Shown here: piece by piece, positions 1 through 7,221 of the stretch
How the letters are laid out: each line of letters starts with the position of its first letter
Numbering within the stretch: position 1 is the stretch's first letter
Assembly: GCA_964606415.1 (NCBI GenBank)
Contig: CAZSGN010000029.1
Span: 1 to 16,190, forward strand
Origin: CAZSGN01 sp964606415
GTDB taxonomy: Bacteria; Bacteroidota; Bacteroidia; Bacteroidales; JBBRXJ01
DNA: 16,190 nucleotides
Reading direction: 5' to 3'
The notes under the pieces: model-generated
Database searches by the model: none
What the model was told of the DNA's origin: nothing
The model's input: the letters and a program-made list of their open reading frames with translations, nothing else
Position numbers and translations under genes: made by a program

Positions 1-484
1 CCGGCAAATATAAAGGTAAGGCCTCTTTCCCAACACCTAATCGACTATCGGGTGCAGCAGGATTATATAGTGCTGTTTTTACTTCTGAATAACCCGGATT
101 AATTCGAAGGCCCACAGACAAATCTTTATTGTATCTTTTAAAGAGGGGATTAAGCTCATTAATTTGCTGAAATGAATTATAATTAATTGTGTGAACAAGA
201 TCCGCCAACAAACGAACTTCAGACGCTTTAATAGCTGGCATAAATAAATGAAGAGGTTGATTAAGATGTTCAGAAGCCAGGCGGGCTTCATTCAAAGAAC
301 TCACAGAAGCCCCATCAATAAATGGATCTAAAAGTGGAAAAACCGACCACATGGCAAAACTTTTCAGTGCAAACATAACACTCACACCAGCTTCTTTTCT
401 TACGGTATCCACCAAAGCAAGATTTTGGCGCAAACGATCTACATCAAGCACATAGCAAGGCAAAGGCAGGTTATCTGAAATCAT
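1..484 (-). CDS. nspC: Carboxynorspermidine decarboxylase, 5' part (runs off the window)
   Basis: Reverse-strand reading from the ATG at 484-482 gives 161 residues of an open frame still running at base 1. NspC is a PLP-dependent, alanine-racemase-fold decarboxylase that converts carboxynorspermidine to norspermidine or carboxyspermidine to spermidine in the cytoplasm, the last step of the alternative spermidine pathway. Visible family features are the N-terminal LPLPCYVLDVDRLRQNL, the PLP-lysine segment FALKSFAMWSVFPLL at about residues 37-51, the DGASVSSLNEARLA stretch, and LRINPGYSEVKTALYNP followed by SRLGVG. The PLP lysine is in the LKSFA motif. The C-terminal half, including the substrate-binding cysteine region, lies outside the window. 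No Shine-Dalgarno sequence is seen upstream of the ATG. The partner carboxynorspermidine dehydrogenase is not in view. The identification rests on recalled family motifs, and I consider it firm. Confidence 0.88.
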   Translation of the reverse strand, partial: MISDNLPLPCYVLDVDRLRQNLALVDTVRKEAGVSVMFALKSFAMWSVFPLLDPFIDGASVSSLNEARLASEHLNQPLHLFMPAIKASEVRLLADLVHTINYNSFQQINELNPLFKRYNKDLSVGLRINPGYSEVKTALYNPAAPDSRLGVGKEALPLYLP

Positions 485-581
485 AAAAAAACATTAAATA
501 TAAAGTTTTCACCACGTTGTTAATATTTTTTCTTCTTTCTCATAATGAATTGGATAGCAAAACAAAATAAATAATGAGTAA

Positions 582-785
582 GAAGAAAGCGCTTTTATTC
601 CTATTACGGATTCGACAGAAAAAAGCATGGAAATCCGAATTCTTGTCAGTGCTATAAATTCCCCAACAGCATGGGATCTAAGGGTGCATGTCCGTGAACA
701 GTTAATATCTTTTCTACAGCAACATTATCCAGATTGTTTACCCCGGACACGAATTGAATGGGCAAACTTTAAACAAAATAATTAA
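582..785 (+). pseudogene. Remnant of the C-terminus of an MscS-family mechanosensitive channel
   Basis: The plus frame is open from just after a stop at 579-581 to the TAA at 783-785. It has an internal ATG at 627 that would give a 52-residue peptide. The translation contains ITDSTEKSMEIRILVSA, then a TAWDLRVHVREQLISFLQQ segment, then HYPDCLPRTRIEW. This resembles the cytoplasmic C-terminal end of a class of bacterial MscS-like channels, whose typical pattern is (T-E-K/R)-x(2)-(E/Q)-(I/V)-R-x-L-(V/M)-S-A followed by WDLRxxVREkLI and LPkxR. The similarity starts upstream of the ATG, which argues for a decayed or truncated gene rather than an intact small one. No membrane segments or beta domain occur upstream; the sequence back to nspC is AT-rich and uninformative. 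The stop overlaps that of the convergent prenyl synthase by three bases. The family assignment is from memory and needs a profile search. Confidence 0.55.
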
Positions 786-1756
786 CGTTGACGATCCACC
801 AAAAAATTTGTCAGCTCATCCAGGTTTGCATTTGCTTCACTTGTAAAATTTAACTGCTCAAGAGCAACATGAGCCATTTCAAAATGATGATTGATTTTTT
901 GTTCCGTAATTTCTTTGATCCTCAAATCATTATAAATCTCCATAACCGTATCTAATTTCATTTTTTCTTCAAAGTCAGATTTTTCAAGCCAGTAAATTAA
1001 TTCATCGTACACATTACCTTTAGCCAGTTTCAAGGCTTTCACTAATAGATATGTTTTTTTATTGATCAGGATATCACCTCCGATCATTTTGCCAAAGCGA
1101 TCCCCATCACCATAAGTATCAAGCAAGTCATCCTGTAACTGAAAAGCCAGGCCTAATTGCTTCCCGTATTCATAAAGAGACTTGGCATCCTTTGAAGGAG
1201 CATGGCCAATAATCGCTCCCATTTCCAAAGCACAAGCAATCAAAACAGCCGTTTTCAATTCAATCATCCGGAGATATTCATCTTCTCTTACATCATGGCG
1301 GTGCTCAAAATTAATGTCATATTGCTGTCCTTTACAAACCTGCATGGCTGTTTTATTAAAAAGATTTAACACATCTTTTAACAATTTACCTTCGCATTCC
1401 ATAATTAACTGGTAAGCCTTGATCATCATGGCATCACCGGATAAAATACCAGTACGGTTATCCCATCTTTCATGCACTGTCGGATGATTTCTCCGGGTCT
1501 TAGCCTGGTCCATAATATCATCATGCACAAGCGAGAAATTATGAAAAATTTCCAGCCCTAAAGCAGGCTTAAGAGCTTTCTCCAACTGATCAGAATAAAT
1601 GCTGGTGGACAATAATACAAGCGCCGGGCGTAATCTTTTACCTCCTAAAGAAAGCATATACTCCACCGGTTCATATAATTCAAAAGGAGGCTGCAACAGG
1701 TCAAGCTCATCAAGCGCATCCCCGATTTTTTGGCTGGCAGTTTTCAACGTGATCAT
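782..1756 (-). CDS. Polyprenyl (farnesyl/geranylgeranyl) diphosphate synthase
   Basis: The 324-residue protein is a trans-isoprenyl diphosphate synthase of the all-alpha IspA/IspB superfamily. It condenses isopentenyl diphosphate with allylic diphosphates in the cytoplasm to feed menaquinone, carotenoid or lipid-carrier synthesis. Visible motifs are GGKRLRP at 38-44, the first aspartate-rich motif DDIMD at 79-83 followed by the RRNHPTVH stretch, the KT pair at 168-169, and the second aspartate-rich motif QLQDDLLD with D209, D210 and D213, followed by the lysine-containing GGDILINKKT segment. The first motif is the short DDxxD type rather than the DDxxxxD insertion of E. coli-like FPP synthases. 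An aromatic residue, F74, sits five residues before it, a position that limits chain length in archaeal-type enzymes. I therefore infer a C15-C20 product. Length and motifs are complete. The gene is convergent with the MscS remnant, and its stop overlaps that of the remnant. Confidence 0.9.
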   Translation of the reverse strand: MITLKTASQKIGDALDELDLLQPPFELYEPVEYMLSLGGKRLRPALVLLSTSIYSDQLEKALKPALGLEIFHNFSLVHDDIMDQAKTRRNHPTVHERWDNRTGILSGDAMMIKAYQLIMECEGKLLKDVLNLFNKTAMQVCKGQQYDINFEHRHDVREDEYLRMIELKTAVLIACALEMGAIIGHAPSKDAKSLYEYGKQLGLAFQLQDDLLDTYGDGDRFGKMIGGDILINKKTYLLVKALKLAKGNVYDELIYWLEKSDFEEKMKLDTVMEIYNDLRIKEITEQKINHHFEMAHVALEQLNFTSEANANLDELTNFLVDRQR

Positions 1757-1785
1757 AGTAAAAAATTGCTTAATGAAATATGATT

Positions 1786-1817
1786 AAAATATAATAAAAC
1801 AATTAAATTTGCACCAA
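1786..1817 (-). promoter_or_regulatory. Possible Bacteroidota-type promoter of the prenyl synthase
   Basis: On the minus strand TATATTTT (1793-1786) resembles the -7 element TAnnTTTG with one mismatch, and a TTG lies 21 bases upstream (1817-1815) where the -33 element is expected. It would start a short leader before the ATG at 1756. The surroundings are AT-rich, so chance matches are likely. On the opposite strand TAAATTTG at 1804-1811 fits the -7 consensus exactly and could serve the TlpA-like gene, but it lacks a recognisable -33 element. Confidence 0.25.
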
Positions 1818-1938
1818 CAGCATTGCAAAATAGCCAATATGAATGAAAAAACAAAACAAGCAATGGCATAATCAGCATTATTATTGATTAATTAATGTAA
1901 TGAAAAACCAGTTATTTCGTTAGATAAATAAATTAAGT

Positions 1939-3432
1939 ATGAAAAAAATACATTTTCTTCCGGCATTATTCTCCTTGTTTCTTTTAATGGTTATTAACTT
2001 TCATTCCAAAGCTTACGAAATTAAAGTGAAAATAGACGGCCTGCAGGATACTTCTCTTATCCTCGCTCATTATTTTACCAAATCGATCTATCCGGATGAC
2101 ACTACTTATCTTGATCAAAATGGCGAAGGAATATTTAAAGCTGACAAAGATCTAAAGGGCGGCATGTATGTTTTATATATGCCAAATGGCAAAATGATAG
2201 AATTTCTTCTGGACAAAGATCAGGACTTCACCATTAAATCTGACACCGATGGAACCCTGGCTAGTCGTGAAGTTAAAGGAAATGAAATTAATCAGCGCTT
2301 CCTCGATTACCAGGTTTACGTGCAGCAAAAAAGGAAAGAACAAAAGCCTCTGCAACAACAATTAAAGGATGAGGAGCTAAAAGAACGTAAAAAGAAAAAG
2401 ATCAGGGAAGAACTTAAAGAAATCAACAATGAGGTAGAAGAACGTATCAACAAATTTATTTCAGAAAATCAGGATAATTTTTTCGGTACTTTCCTCCAGG
2501 CCATGAAAAAGGTAGAAGTACCTGATCCCCCAGAAGACGAAAATGGAAAGGTTGATTCCTCCTGGCAATACCGTTACTATAGATCTCATTATTTTGACCA
2601 TTTTGATGTTGGTGATGTTCGTCTACTCCATACACCCTTTTACGAGCAGAAGATCAAAACTTATATAAGCAAAGTGGTTCCCCAAGTACCAGACAGTCTT
2701 ATCAAAGAGGTCGATATGCTTATTGAAAAGTCAAAAGATGACGAAGATGCATTCAGGTACATGTTAATTACCTTATTCAATCATTTTGCAAAAAGCAAAA
2801 TTATGGGCATGGACAAAGTATATCTCCACATTGCTGAAAAATATTATATTCCTGAGGCTCATTGGGCTAAAGAAGATTTTATCGAGAAATTAAAGAAGCA
2901 TGTACGTGAATCGAAAAATATTGTTATCGGGAATACAGCTCCCGACATCCAGCTCATTCATGTCCCAGACGATCACTTTACAAGCGCTGCTAATGATACG
3001 GCTTTAATGCAGGATGTTTATGTGGGCCGTTCACTAAATTTACATGACATCAAATCGGAATACACCATTTTGATATTTTGGGAGAAAGATTGCGGACACT
3101 GCCGCAAATCACTGCCTAAATTACATAAAATTTACAATGACACATTAAAAGATCTGGATGTTACAGTTGTTTCTTTTCACATGCTCTTTGGTAAAGAAGG
3201 AAAAGAAAAATGGATCAAATTTATTAATAAACACGATTTGTATGGCTGGATGAATGTATGGAATCCCTATTCGTATGATTTTAAAAAAGCATATAATATC
3301 AAAAGCACCCCCATTTTACTTGTTCTTGACAAGAAAAAGAAAATCATGGCAAAAAAAATAGAGCCTGATAAGGCAGAACAAATTATTCTCCAGTTAATTA
3401 AAAATAAACATAACGAAAAAACGTACCAATAA
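1939..3432 (+). CDS. Secreted TlpA-like thioredoxin-fold protein (DUF4369/DUF5106 type)
   Basis: This 497-residue exported protein has a C-terminal thioredoxin fold. Residues 1-25 form a signal peptide (KK start, hydrophobic LPALFSLFLLMVI, likely cleavage after FHSKA). Residues 26-110 look like the beta-rich DUF4369 domain of Bacteroidota TlpA/AhpC-type proteins. Residues 118-175 are a highly charged Lys/Glu helix, probably coiled coil. A helical DUF5106-like middle follows. The thioredoxin domain begins near GNTAPDIQL (331-339) and carries the CGHC active site at 385-388 in WEKDCGHCRKS, with the cis-proline at T457-P458. Family members reduce or exchange periplasmic disulfides, but the substrate here is unknown. 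The protein lacks a lipobox cysteine, so it should be soluble in the periplasm or anchored only if uncleaved. carA starts 11 bases after the stop, which suggests co-transcription. Confidence 0.85.
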   Translation: MKKIHFLPALFSLFLLMVINFHSKAYEIKVKIDGLQDTSLILAHYFTKSIYPDDTTYLDQNGEGIFKADKDLKGGMYVLYMPNGKMIEFLLDKDQDFTIKSDTDGTLASREVKGNEINQRFLDYQVYVQQKRKEQKPLQQQLKDEELKERKKKKIREELKEINNEVEERINKFISENQDNFFGTFLQAMKKVEVPDPPEDENGKVDSSWQYRYYRSHYFDHFDVGDVRLLHTPFYEQKIKTYISKVVPQVPDSLIKEVDMLIEKSKDDEDAFRYMLITLFNHFAKSKIMGMDKVYLHIAEKYYIPEAHWAKEDFIEKLKKHVRESKNIVIGNTAPDIQLIHVPDDHFTSAANDTALMQDVYVGRSLNLHDIKSEYTILIFWEKDCGHCRKSLPKLHKIYNDTLKDLDVTVVSFHMLFGKEGKEKWIKFINKHDLYGWMNVWNPYSYDFKKAYNIKSTPILLVLDKKKKIMAKKIEPDKAEQIILQLIKNKHNEKTYQ

Positions 3433-3443
3433 ACATAGAGAAC

Positions 3444-4541
3444 ATGGCTCAACCAGTTAAAGCGAAGATTGTTTTAGAAGACGGCACATCATTTTATGGT
3501 AAATCATTTGGCCACGAAAAAACCACCTCAGGAGAGGTGGTTTTTAATACGGCCATGACAGGATATCCGGAAAGTTTAACAGATCCTTCTTACCGGGGAC
3601 AAATATTGACCCTCACTTATCCCCTCGTCGGTAATTACGGGGTTCCGGGAACCGAAAAAGAAAATGAACTACATAAATTTTACGAATCCTACGCCTTGCA
3701 TATTTCCGGTTTAATCATCACCGATTATTCTTTTGAATACAACCATTGGAATGCGGCATTCAGTCTTTCAGCCTGGTTAAAAAAATATGAAATTCCCGGC
3801 ATCTACGATATTGACACGCGAGCATTAACAAAAATTTTACGCGAAAAAGGCTCAATGCTGGGGAAAATCATTATCAATGACAATGATGACTGTGATTTTT
3901 ATGACCCAAACAAAGAAAATCTCGTAGCACAGGTCAGCACAAAAGAAAAGGAAATACATGGCGAAGATGGTGATGTAACCATCGTGCTGGTTGATGTAGG
4001 GGTTAAATATAACATCATCAGGAACCTCGTTAAACGCGGAGCTAAAGTAATTCGTGTACCCTGGGATTATGACTTCACCAATGATAAATATGATGGCTTA
4101 TTTATCACCAATGGCCCTGGTGATCCTAAAAAATGTCATGCTACCATTGAACACCTTGCTAAGGCGATGAAAATGGATAAACCTATATTTGGCATATGTC
4201 TTGGAAATCAATTATTAGGACTTGCAGCAGGAGGTGATTCTTATAAACTGAAATACGGCCATCGTAGCCATAACCAACCAGCATTAAGAGTCAATACACA
4301 AAAAGCATATATTACATCTCAAAATCATGGCTATGTAATTGATAATAACAGCCTCCCGGATGAATGGGAGCCTTTGTTCATCAATCTTAATGATCAAACA
4401 AACGAAGGAGTAAAACACAAAACCAAACCATTTTTCTCAACCCAGTTTCATCCTGAACACTCTGGTGGCCCAACGGATACAGAATTCCTATTTGATGATT
4501 TTCTGGAATCAGTACGGAAACATAAACAACAAACGTCCTGA
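3444..4541 (+). CDS. carA: Carbamoyl-phosphate synthase small (glutaminase) subunit
   Basis: CarA hydrolyses glutamine and channels ammonia to CarB to make carbamoyl phosphate for pyrimidines and arginine in the cytoplasm. The 365-residue length is normal for the family. The N-terminal CPSase_sm_chain domain shows LEDGTSFYGKSFG, then GEVVFNTAMTGYPESLTDPSYRG (residues 30-52), and GIYDIDTRALTKILREKG. The class I glutamine amidotransferase domain shows NGPGDP (233-238), the nucleophile C252 in GICLGNQ, and the His/Glu pair H336 and E338 in QFHPEHSGGP. The triad is intact, so this is a working glutaminase. carB is not adjacent; the next gene is convergent and unrelated. The start is 11 bases after the TlpA-like stop, without a clear Shine-Dalgarno sequence. 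An intrinsic-terminator-like hairpin is embedded in codons 25-34 (see the separate entry). Confidence 0.95.
   Translation: MAQPVKAKIVLEDGTSFYGKSFGHEKTTSGEVVFNTAMTGYPESLTDPSYRGQILTLTYPLVGNYGVPGTEKENELHKFYESYALHISGLIITDYSFEYNHWNAAFSLSAWLKKYEIPGIYDIDTRALTKILREKGSMLGKIIINDNDDCDFYDPNKENLVAQVSTKEKEIHGEDGDVTIVLVDVGVKYNIIRNLVKRGAKVIRVPWDYDFTNDKYDGLFITNGPGDPKKCHATIEHLAKAMKMDKPIFGICLGNQLLGLAAGGDSYKLKYGHRSHNQPALRVNTQKAYITSQNHGYVIDNNSLPDEWEPLFINLNDQTNEGVKHKTKPFFSTQFHPEHSGGPTDTEFLFDDFLESVRKHKQQTS
3518..3545 (+). terminator. Terminator-like hairpin inside the 5' end of carA
   Basis: A perfect 12-bp inverted repeat, AAAAACCACCTC and GAGGTGGTTTTT, is separated by the 4-base loop AGGA, and the right arm ends in five T residues. 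In RNA this gives a GC-rich stem capped by a tetraloop with a following U run, the classic form of an intrinsic terminator; the A/T tails make it potentially bidirectional. It lies 75-102 bases into the carA coding sequence and encodes part of the conserved K-T-T-S-G-E-V-V-F region. It may act as an attenuator, as the terminator of the upstream TlpA-like transcript, or be a coincidence of codon choice. Its function is inferred only. Confidence 0.4.
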
Positions 4542-4646
4542 TTCATTTCATTTTCAATTTTCGATAATTTTGTTTATGCTAATGAAAAAAAATAAAACAT
4601 AAAGAGACCTTTCATTAAGGATAAACCAAGTGATGTAATATCAAGC

Positions 4647-4674
4647 AACTGCCCGTTATTAAGAAATAGCAGTT
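4647..4674. other. Weak hairpin between the convergent carA and glycosidase genes
   Basis: The 165 bases between carA and the glycosidase stop hold an inverted repeat AACTGC/GCAGTT with a 16-base loop. No T tract follows on either side, so terminator function is doubtful. Nothing else was recognised in this gap. Confidence 0.2.
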
Positions 4675-4706
4675 TGAAAACTTATCCCGCCAATACTTGA
4701 CAAACC

Positions 4707-7028
4707 TCAATCACTGGTAATCACCATTTTTTTGTTTTTCCGCATGCTTTTTTGAATAATGCGGCCCTCATAATAATGACCATTTACATAACAATCCTGC
4801 CCCATTCCGTGCGCTAATTGAATTTCTCCTCCAGCAAGGCTTTTAATCTCAATCTTGATTAATTTCCCTTCTTCTACAAACCCACTGATTAAAAAAGCCC
4901 CGGGAGCGCCAACCCGTTTAAAAGAAAAATCACGCCAGTTACGAGGAATATCAGGTAGAACATGAAGTACCTCTCCCCGTTGTTGCACAAGGATATTATG
5001 AATGGCATCCAAAGCACCAAATCCGGCATCCAATTGCATAATCTCGTTATGAGACGCCATAAACTGAATATCTCTCCAGTCAGTTTGATTCCGGGAAACA
5101 CCACTAAAAGCAGCATCATGTAAGGTGCCGCGTCCAATATTTGTAAAAGCCTGCTCCCATAAGTGCAACCATGCAACCGCTGCATCAACATGGCCCATTC
5201 TTGCATGTAAAGAAGACGCCCAGGGGAAACTCCATCCAGCCCAATTGCCTGGTCCAGTCATTACCCAATGGTTAACAGAAGCGTCAACAACCGTTTGATG
5301 CTGTGCATCATCAGGATTTATAGTCATAAACGGATAAATGCTGGCAAGATGAGAATGATGCCGATGGCTCTCAACCAAATCCATGCCTTTCCAAAGCGCA
5401 ATCCTGGTCGATTCATATTCCGGATATTCTTTTTGTCGTGGCAATGTAATGGTTTGATATGGAGGCAAATCATCAACCACTTTTTGCCACCTGTAATCCT
5501 TTGCTACATCAAGGACTTCACTGGCCTGTATAAGATTTTGTGCTGTCATATGGCAAGCAGCCAATTGAAAAGATGCATTTTCTCCCCAGGCATCGATACG
5601 CTTCCCTTTAAACTCAGGACTCACGGAAACAGGCATTCGTAATGCTCCGTCTATTTCCTCTATCATTCCCCAATAACCATTAAAAGCCCCTTTCATTAAA
5701 GGAAAAGCAACATTATTCAATATCCTCTCATCCAACGTATATTGATAATGTTGCCAGGCTAACTGCGCCATCCAGGCGGCACAAGCCTGATCAATGCTGC
5801 CTGTCCAGAAAGAACCACGGACATGCCCCTTGTCATCAACGGCATGTGGCATAATGATAGCATTATCAACCTGGTAAAAAGCCTCACCGTTTCTTTTCAT
5901 ATCCGGATACCATTTCATCAACATCTCCCAAAGAGGATCCAGATGCGCAGCCCTGTTAGCAGCCAAGACAGGTAAATAAATCATTTCAGCATTAATATTT
6001 AAATGATAATCATTGCCCCACGGCGGGAGTTGATATGATTCATTAAAGGGACCTTGCAAAGTAGCCGGTATACCATGTGGCGGATGTGTGCAAGCCATTT
6101 TATAAAGTCCATAATCATAAATTTCCTTAATAAGCGGATCAGGTAGTTGAAGGTCGGGAACATCAGCCCAGTATTGGCTCCACCAATCATCACGCTGTTC
6201 CTCTACACGTCCCCACTCCAGTTCAAGTATCTGATTAACTTGCCGTTCGACATTATGTCCCATTGCCGTTGCAACCAAAATGGTATTGTCCTTTTTCTTA
6301 TAACCCAGGCCCAGAGAAGGATCCTGTGGCAAAGACTGAACAAAACCAACAGCAAGGCTATCTGTATATGCCCAAAACCGGGGTGCTTTAATCCTGTACT
6401 TTTGAAGTAAAGGTTTAACATTTATATGTTCATAAGCCGGAGAGAGTTTAATATGAATATCCTTATATAAGCGATCAGGCAAATCAATTCTGGTAAGTTC
6501 ATTTTTTACTGCCTGCCTGATGCGAATTGTTTGCTGCTGGCCTTGTTTATTTTTAACATCGATCAGTAGCTCCCCTTTTTTAAAAAACAACCTTGCTTTT
6601 TCCAAATGATACTGATCAGGAAATTGTAATTTAAGCACTCCTCCTCCTATCTGGAAAGGTTTATCCGGAGTCTGGTCATTTCCATCATTTGTATCAAAGA
6701 TGGAGTCTAATTTATTCTTCTGATCGGATTTCAGCAAATGAACAAGCTGATCATAAGTAGTCTCAATGCTTAAGAAAGATTTTCCTCCTCTCCGATCCCA
6801 AAACCCGGCTCGACCAACTGTAATATTCAATTGATTTTTCTGCCCCCAAATCATTAATCCCTGGAGGCCATTTCCCATTAAAACCCCTGTGTGGGTCCTG
6901 GGCAGTGGAAAGTCCCACGTTATTGACGCATTATTATTATCGCCGGCCATCTTATTCCCTGGTAAAGAAATATAAACAGCCAATGAAAAAATAAATAAAA
7001 TTACAACAATCAACCAACTGTTTTTCAT
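4707..7028 (-). CDS. Glycoside hydrolase family 95 (alpha-L-fucosidase / L-galactosidase type)
   Basis: This 773-residue protein has the three-part plan of GH95 inverting exo-glycosidases: an N-terminal beta domain (about 35-275, beginning WDFPLPRTHTGVLMGNG), an (alpha/alpha)6 barrel (about 290-690), and a C-terminal beta domain. In Bifidobacterium bifidum AfcA the catalytic acid is Glu566 and Asp766 is the base activated by Asn421 and Asn423. The equivalents here are E472 in VSVSPEF, D667 in IMQLDAGFG, and N344/N346 in DYHLNINAEM. All are present, so the enzyme should be active. Known activities are alpha-1,2-L-fucosidase and alpha-L-galactosidase; the substrate cannot be read from sequence. 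The N-terminus (NSWLIVVILFIFSLAVYI) is a signal peptide or membrane anchor without a lipobox cysteine, so the enzyme is probably periplasmic. It lies downstream of susD on the same strand, behind a strong terminator. No upstream ATG competes with the chosen start. Confidence 0.85.
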   Translation of the reverse strand: MKNSWLIVVILFIFSLAVYISLPGNKMAGDNNNASITWDFPLPRTHTGVLMGNGLQGLMIWGQKNQLNITVGRAGFWDRRGGKSFLSIETTYDQLVHLLKSDQKNKLDSIFDTNDGNDQTPDKPFQIGGGVLKLQFPDQYHLEKARLFFKKGELLIDVKNKQGQQQTIRIRQAVKNELTRIDLPDRLYKDIHIKLSPAYEHINVKPLLQKYRIKAPRFWAYTDSLAVGFVQSLPQDPSLGLGYKKKDNTILVATAMGHNVERQVNQILELEWGRVEEQRDDWWSQYWADVPDLQLPDPLIKEIYDYGLYKMACTHPPHGIPATLQGPFNESYQLPPWGNDYHLNINAEMIYLPVLAANRAAHLDPLWEMLMKWYPDMKRNGEAFYQVDNAIIMPHAVDDKGHVRGSFWTGSIDQACAAWMAQLAWQHYQYTLDERILNNVAFPLMKGAFNGYWGMIEEIDGALRMPVSVSPEFKGKRIDAWGENASFQLAACHMTAQNLIQASEVLDVAKDYRWQKVVDDLPPYQTITLPRQKEYPEYESTRIALWKGMDLVESHRHHSHLASIYPFMTINPDDAQHQTVVDASVNHWVMTGPGNWAGWSFPWASSLHARMGHVDAAVAWLHLWEQAFTNIGRGTLHDAAFSGVSRNQTDWRDIQFMASHNEIMQLDAGFGALDAIHNILVQQRGEVLHVLPDIPRNWRDFSFKRVGAPGAFLISGFVEEGKLIKIEIKSLAGGEIQLAHGMGQDCYVNGHYYEGRIIQKSMRKNKKMVITSD

Positions 7029-7160
7029 CTGTTTATATTTTAATTTTCAATTGTCATGACCTGTTCCGCCAGCCGGCGATCATGGCTCAGTTCATAAAAA
7101 ATAATTTTTAGCGGATTTACAAAACCAATAGAATATTAAAATTAACTAAAATATAAACAA
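7029..7160 (-). promoter_or_regulatory. Leader region of the GH95 gene
   Basis: This is the DNA between the susD terminator and the GH95 start. It is AT-rich except for a GC-rich patch at about 7060-7095 that contains the small inverted repeat CGCC-AGCC-GGCG (7067-7078, stem 4 bp). No exact TAnnTTTG element was found on the minus strand, so the promoter that would serve the enzyme independently of susCD is not identified. The GC patch in an otherwise AT-rich leader could form RNA structure ahead of the start codon. Confidence 0.25.
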
Positions 7161-7200
7161 AAAAAAACGCTGTCTATAATAAGCAAGACAGCGTTTTTTT
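7161..7200. terminator. Perfect bidirectional intrinsic terminator after susD
   Basis: The arms AAAAAAACGCTGTCT (7161-7175) and AGACAGCGTTTTTTT (7186-7200) form a perfect 15-bp stem with a 10-base loop. The core has an 8-bp GC-containing stem (CGCTGTCT) flanked by seven A and seven T residues, so it works in either direction. On the minus strand it sits 21 bases after the susD stop at 7222 and should end most susCD transcripts before the GH95 gene, whose start is 133 bases further on. Confidence 0.9.
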
Positions 7201-7208
7201 ATGAAGTT

Positions 7209-7221
7209 AATTAAGAATCGA
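7209..7221 (+). repeat. Inverted repeat flanking susD, copy 1 (3' side of susD)
   Basis: The 13-base sequence AATTAAGAATCGA abuts the susD stop codon exactly. Its perfect reverse complement is found at 8952-8964, just upstream of the susD start. No recombinase gene is in the window. The repeat is short and AT-rich, so significance is uncertain. Confidence 0.4.

Noticed and set aside
79..291. Minus-strand 70-codon frame inside the nspC region.
   Set aside because: It is in a different frame from the clearly conserved NspC reading and has no homology-like features.
574..657. Small plus-strand frame of 27 codons (ATG at 574) upstream of the MscS remnant.
   Set aside because: It is short, Lys/Leu-rich with no recognisable domain, and it overlaps the better-supported remnant in another frame.
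1820..1866. CATTGC/GCAATG inverted repeat between the prenyl synthase and TlpA-like genes.
   Set aside because: Six base pairs across a loop of more than 30 bases is expected by chance.
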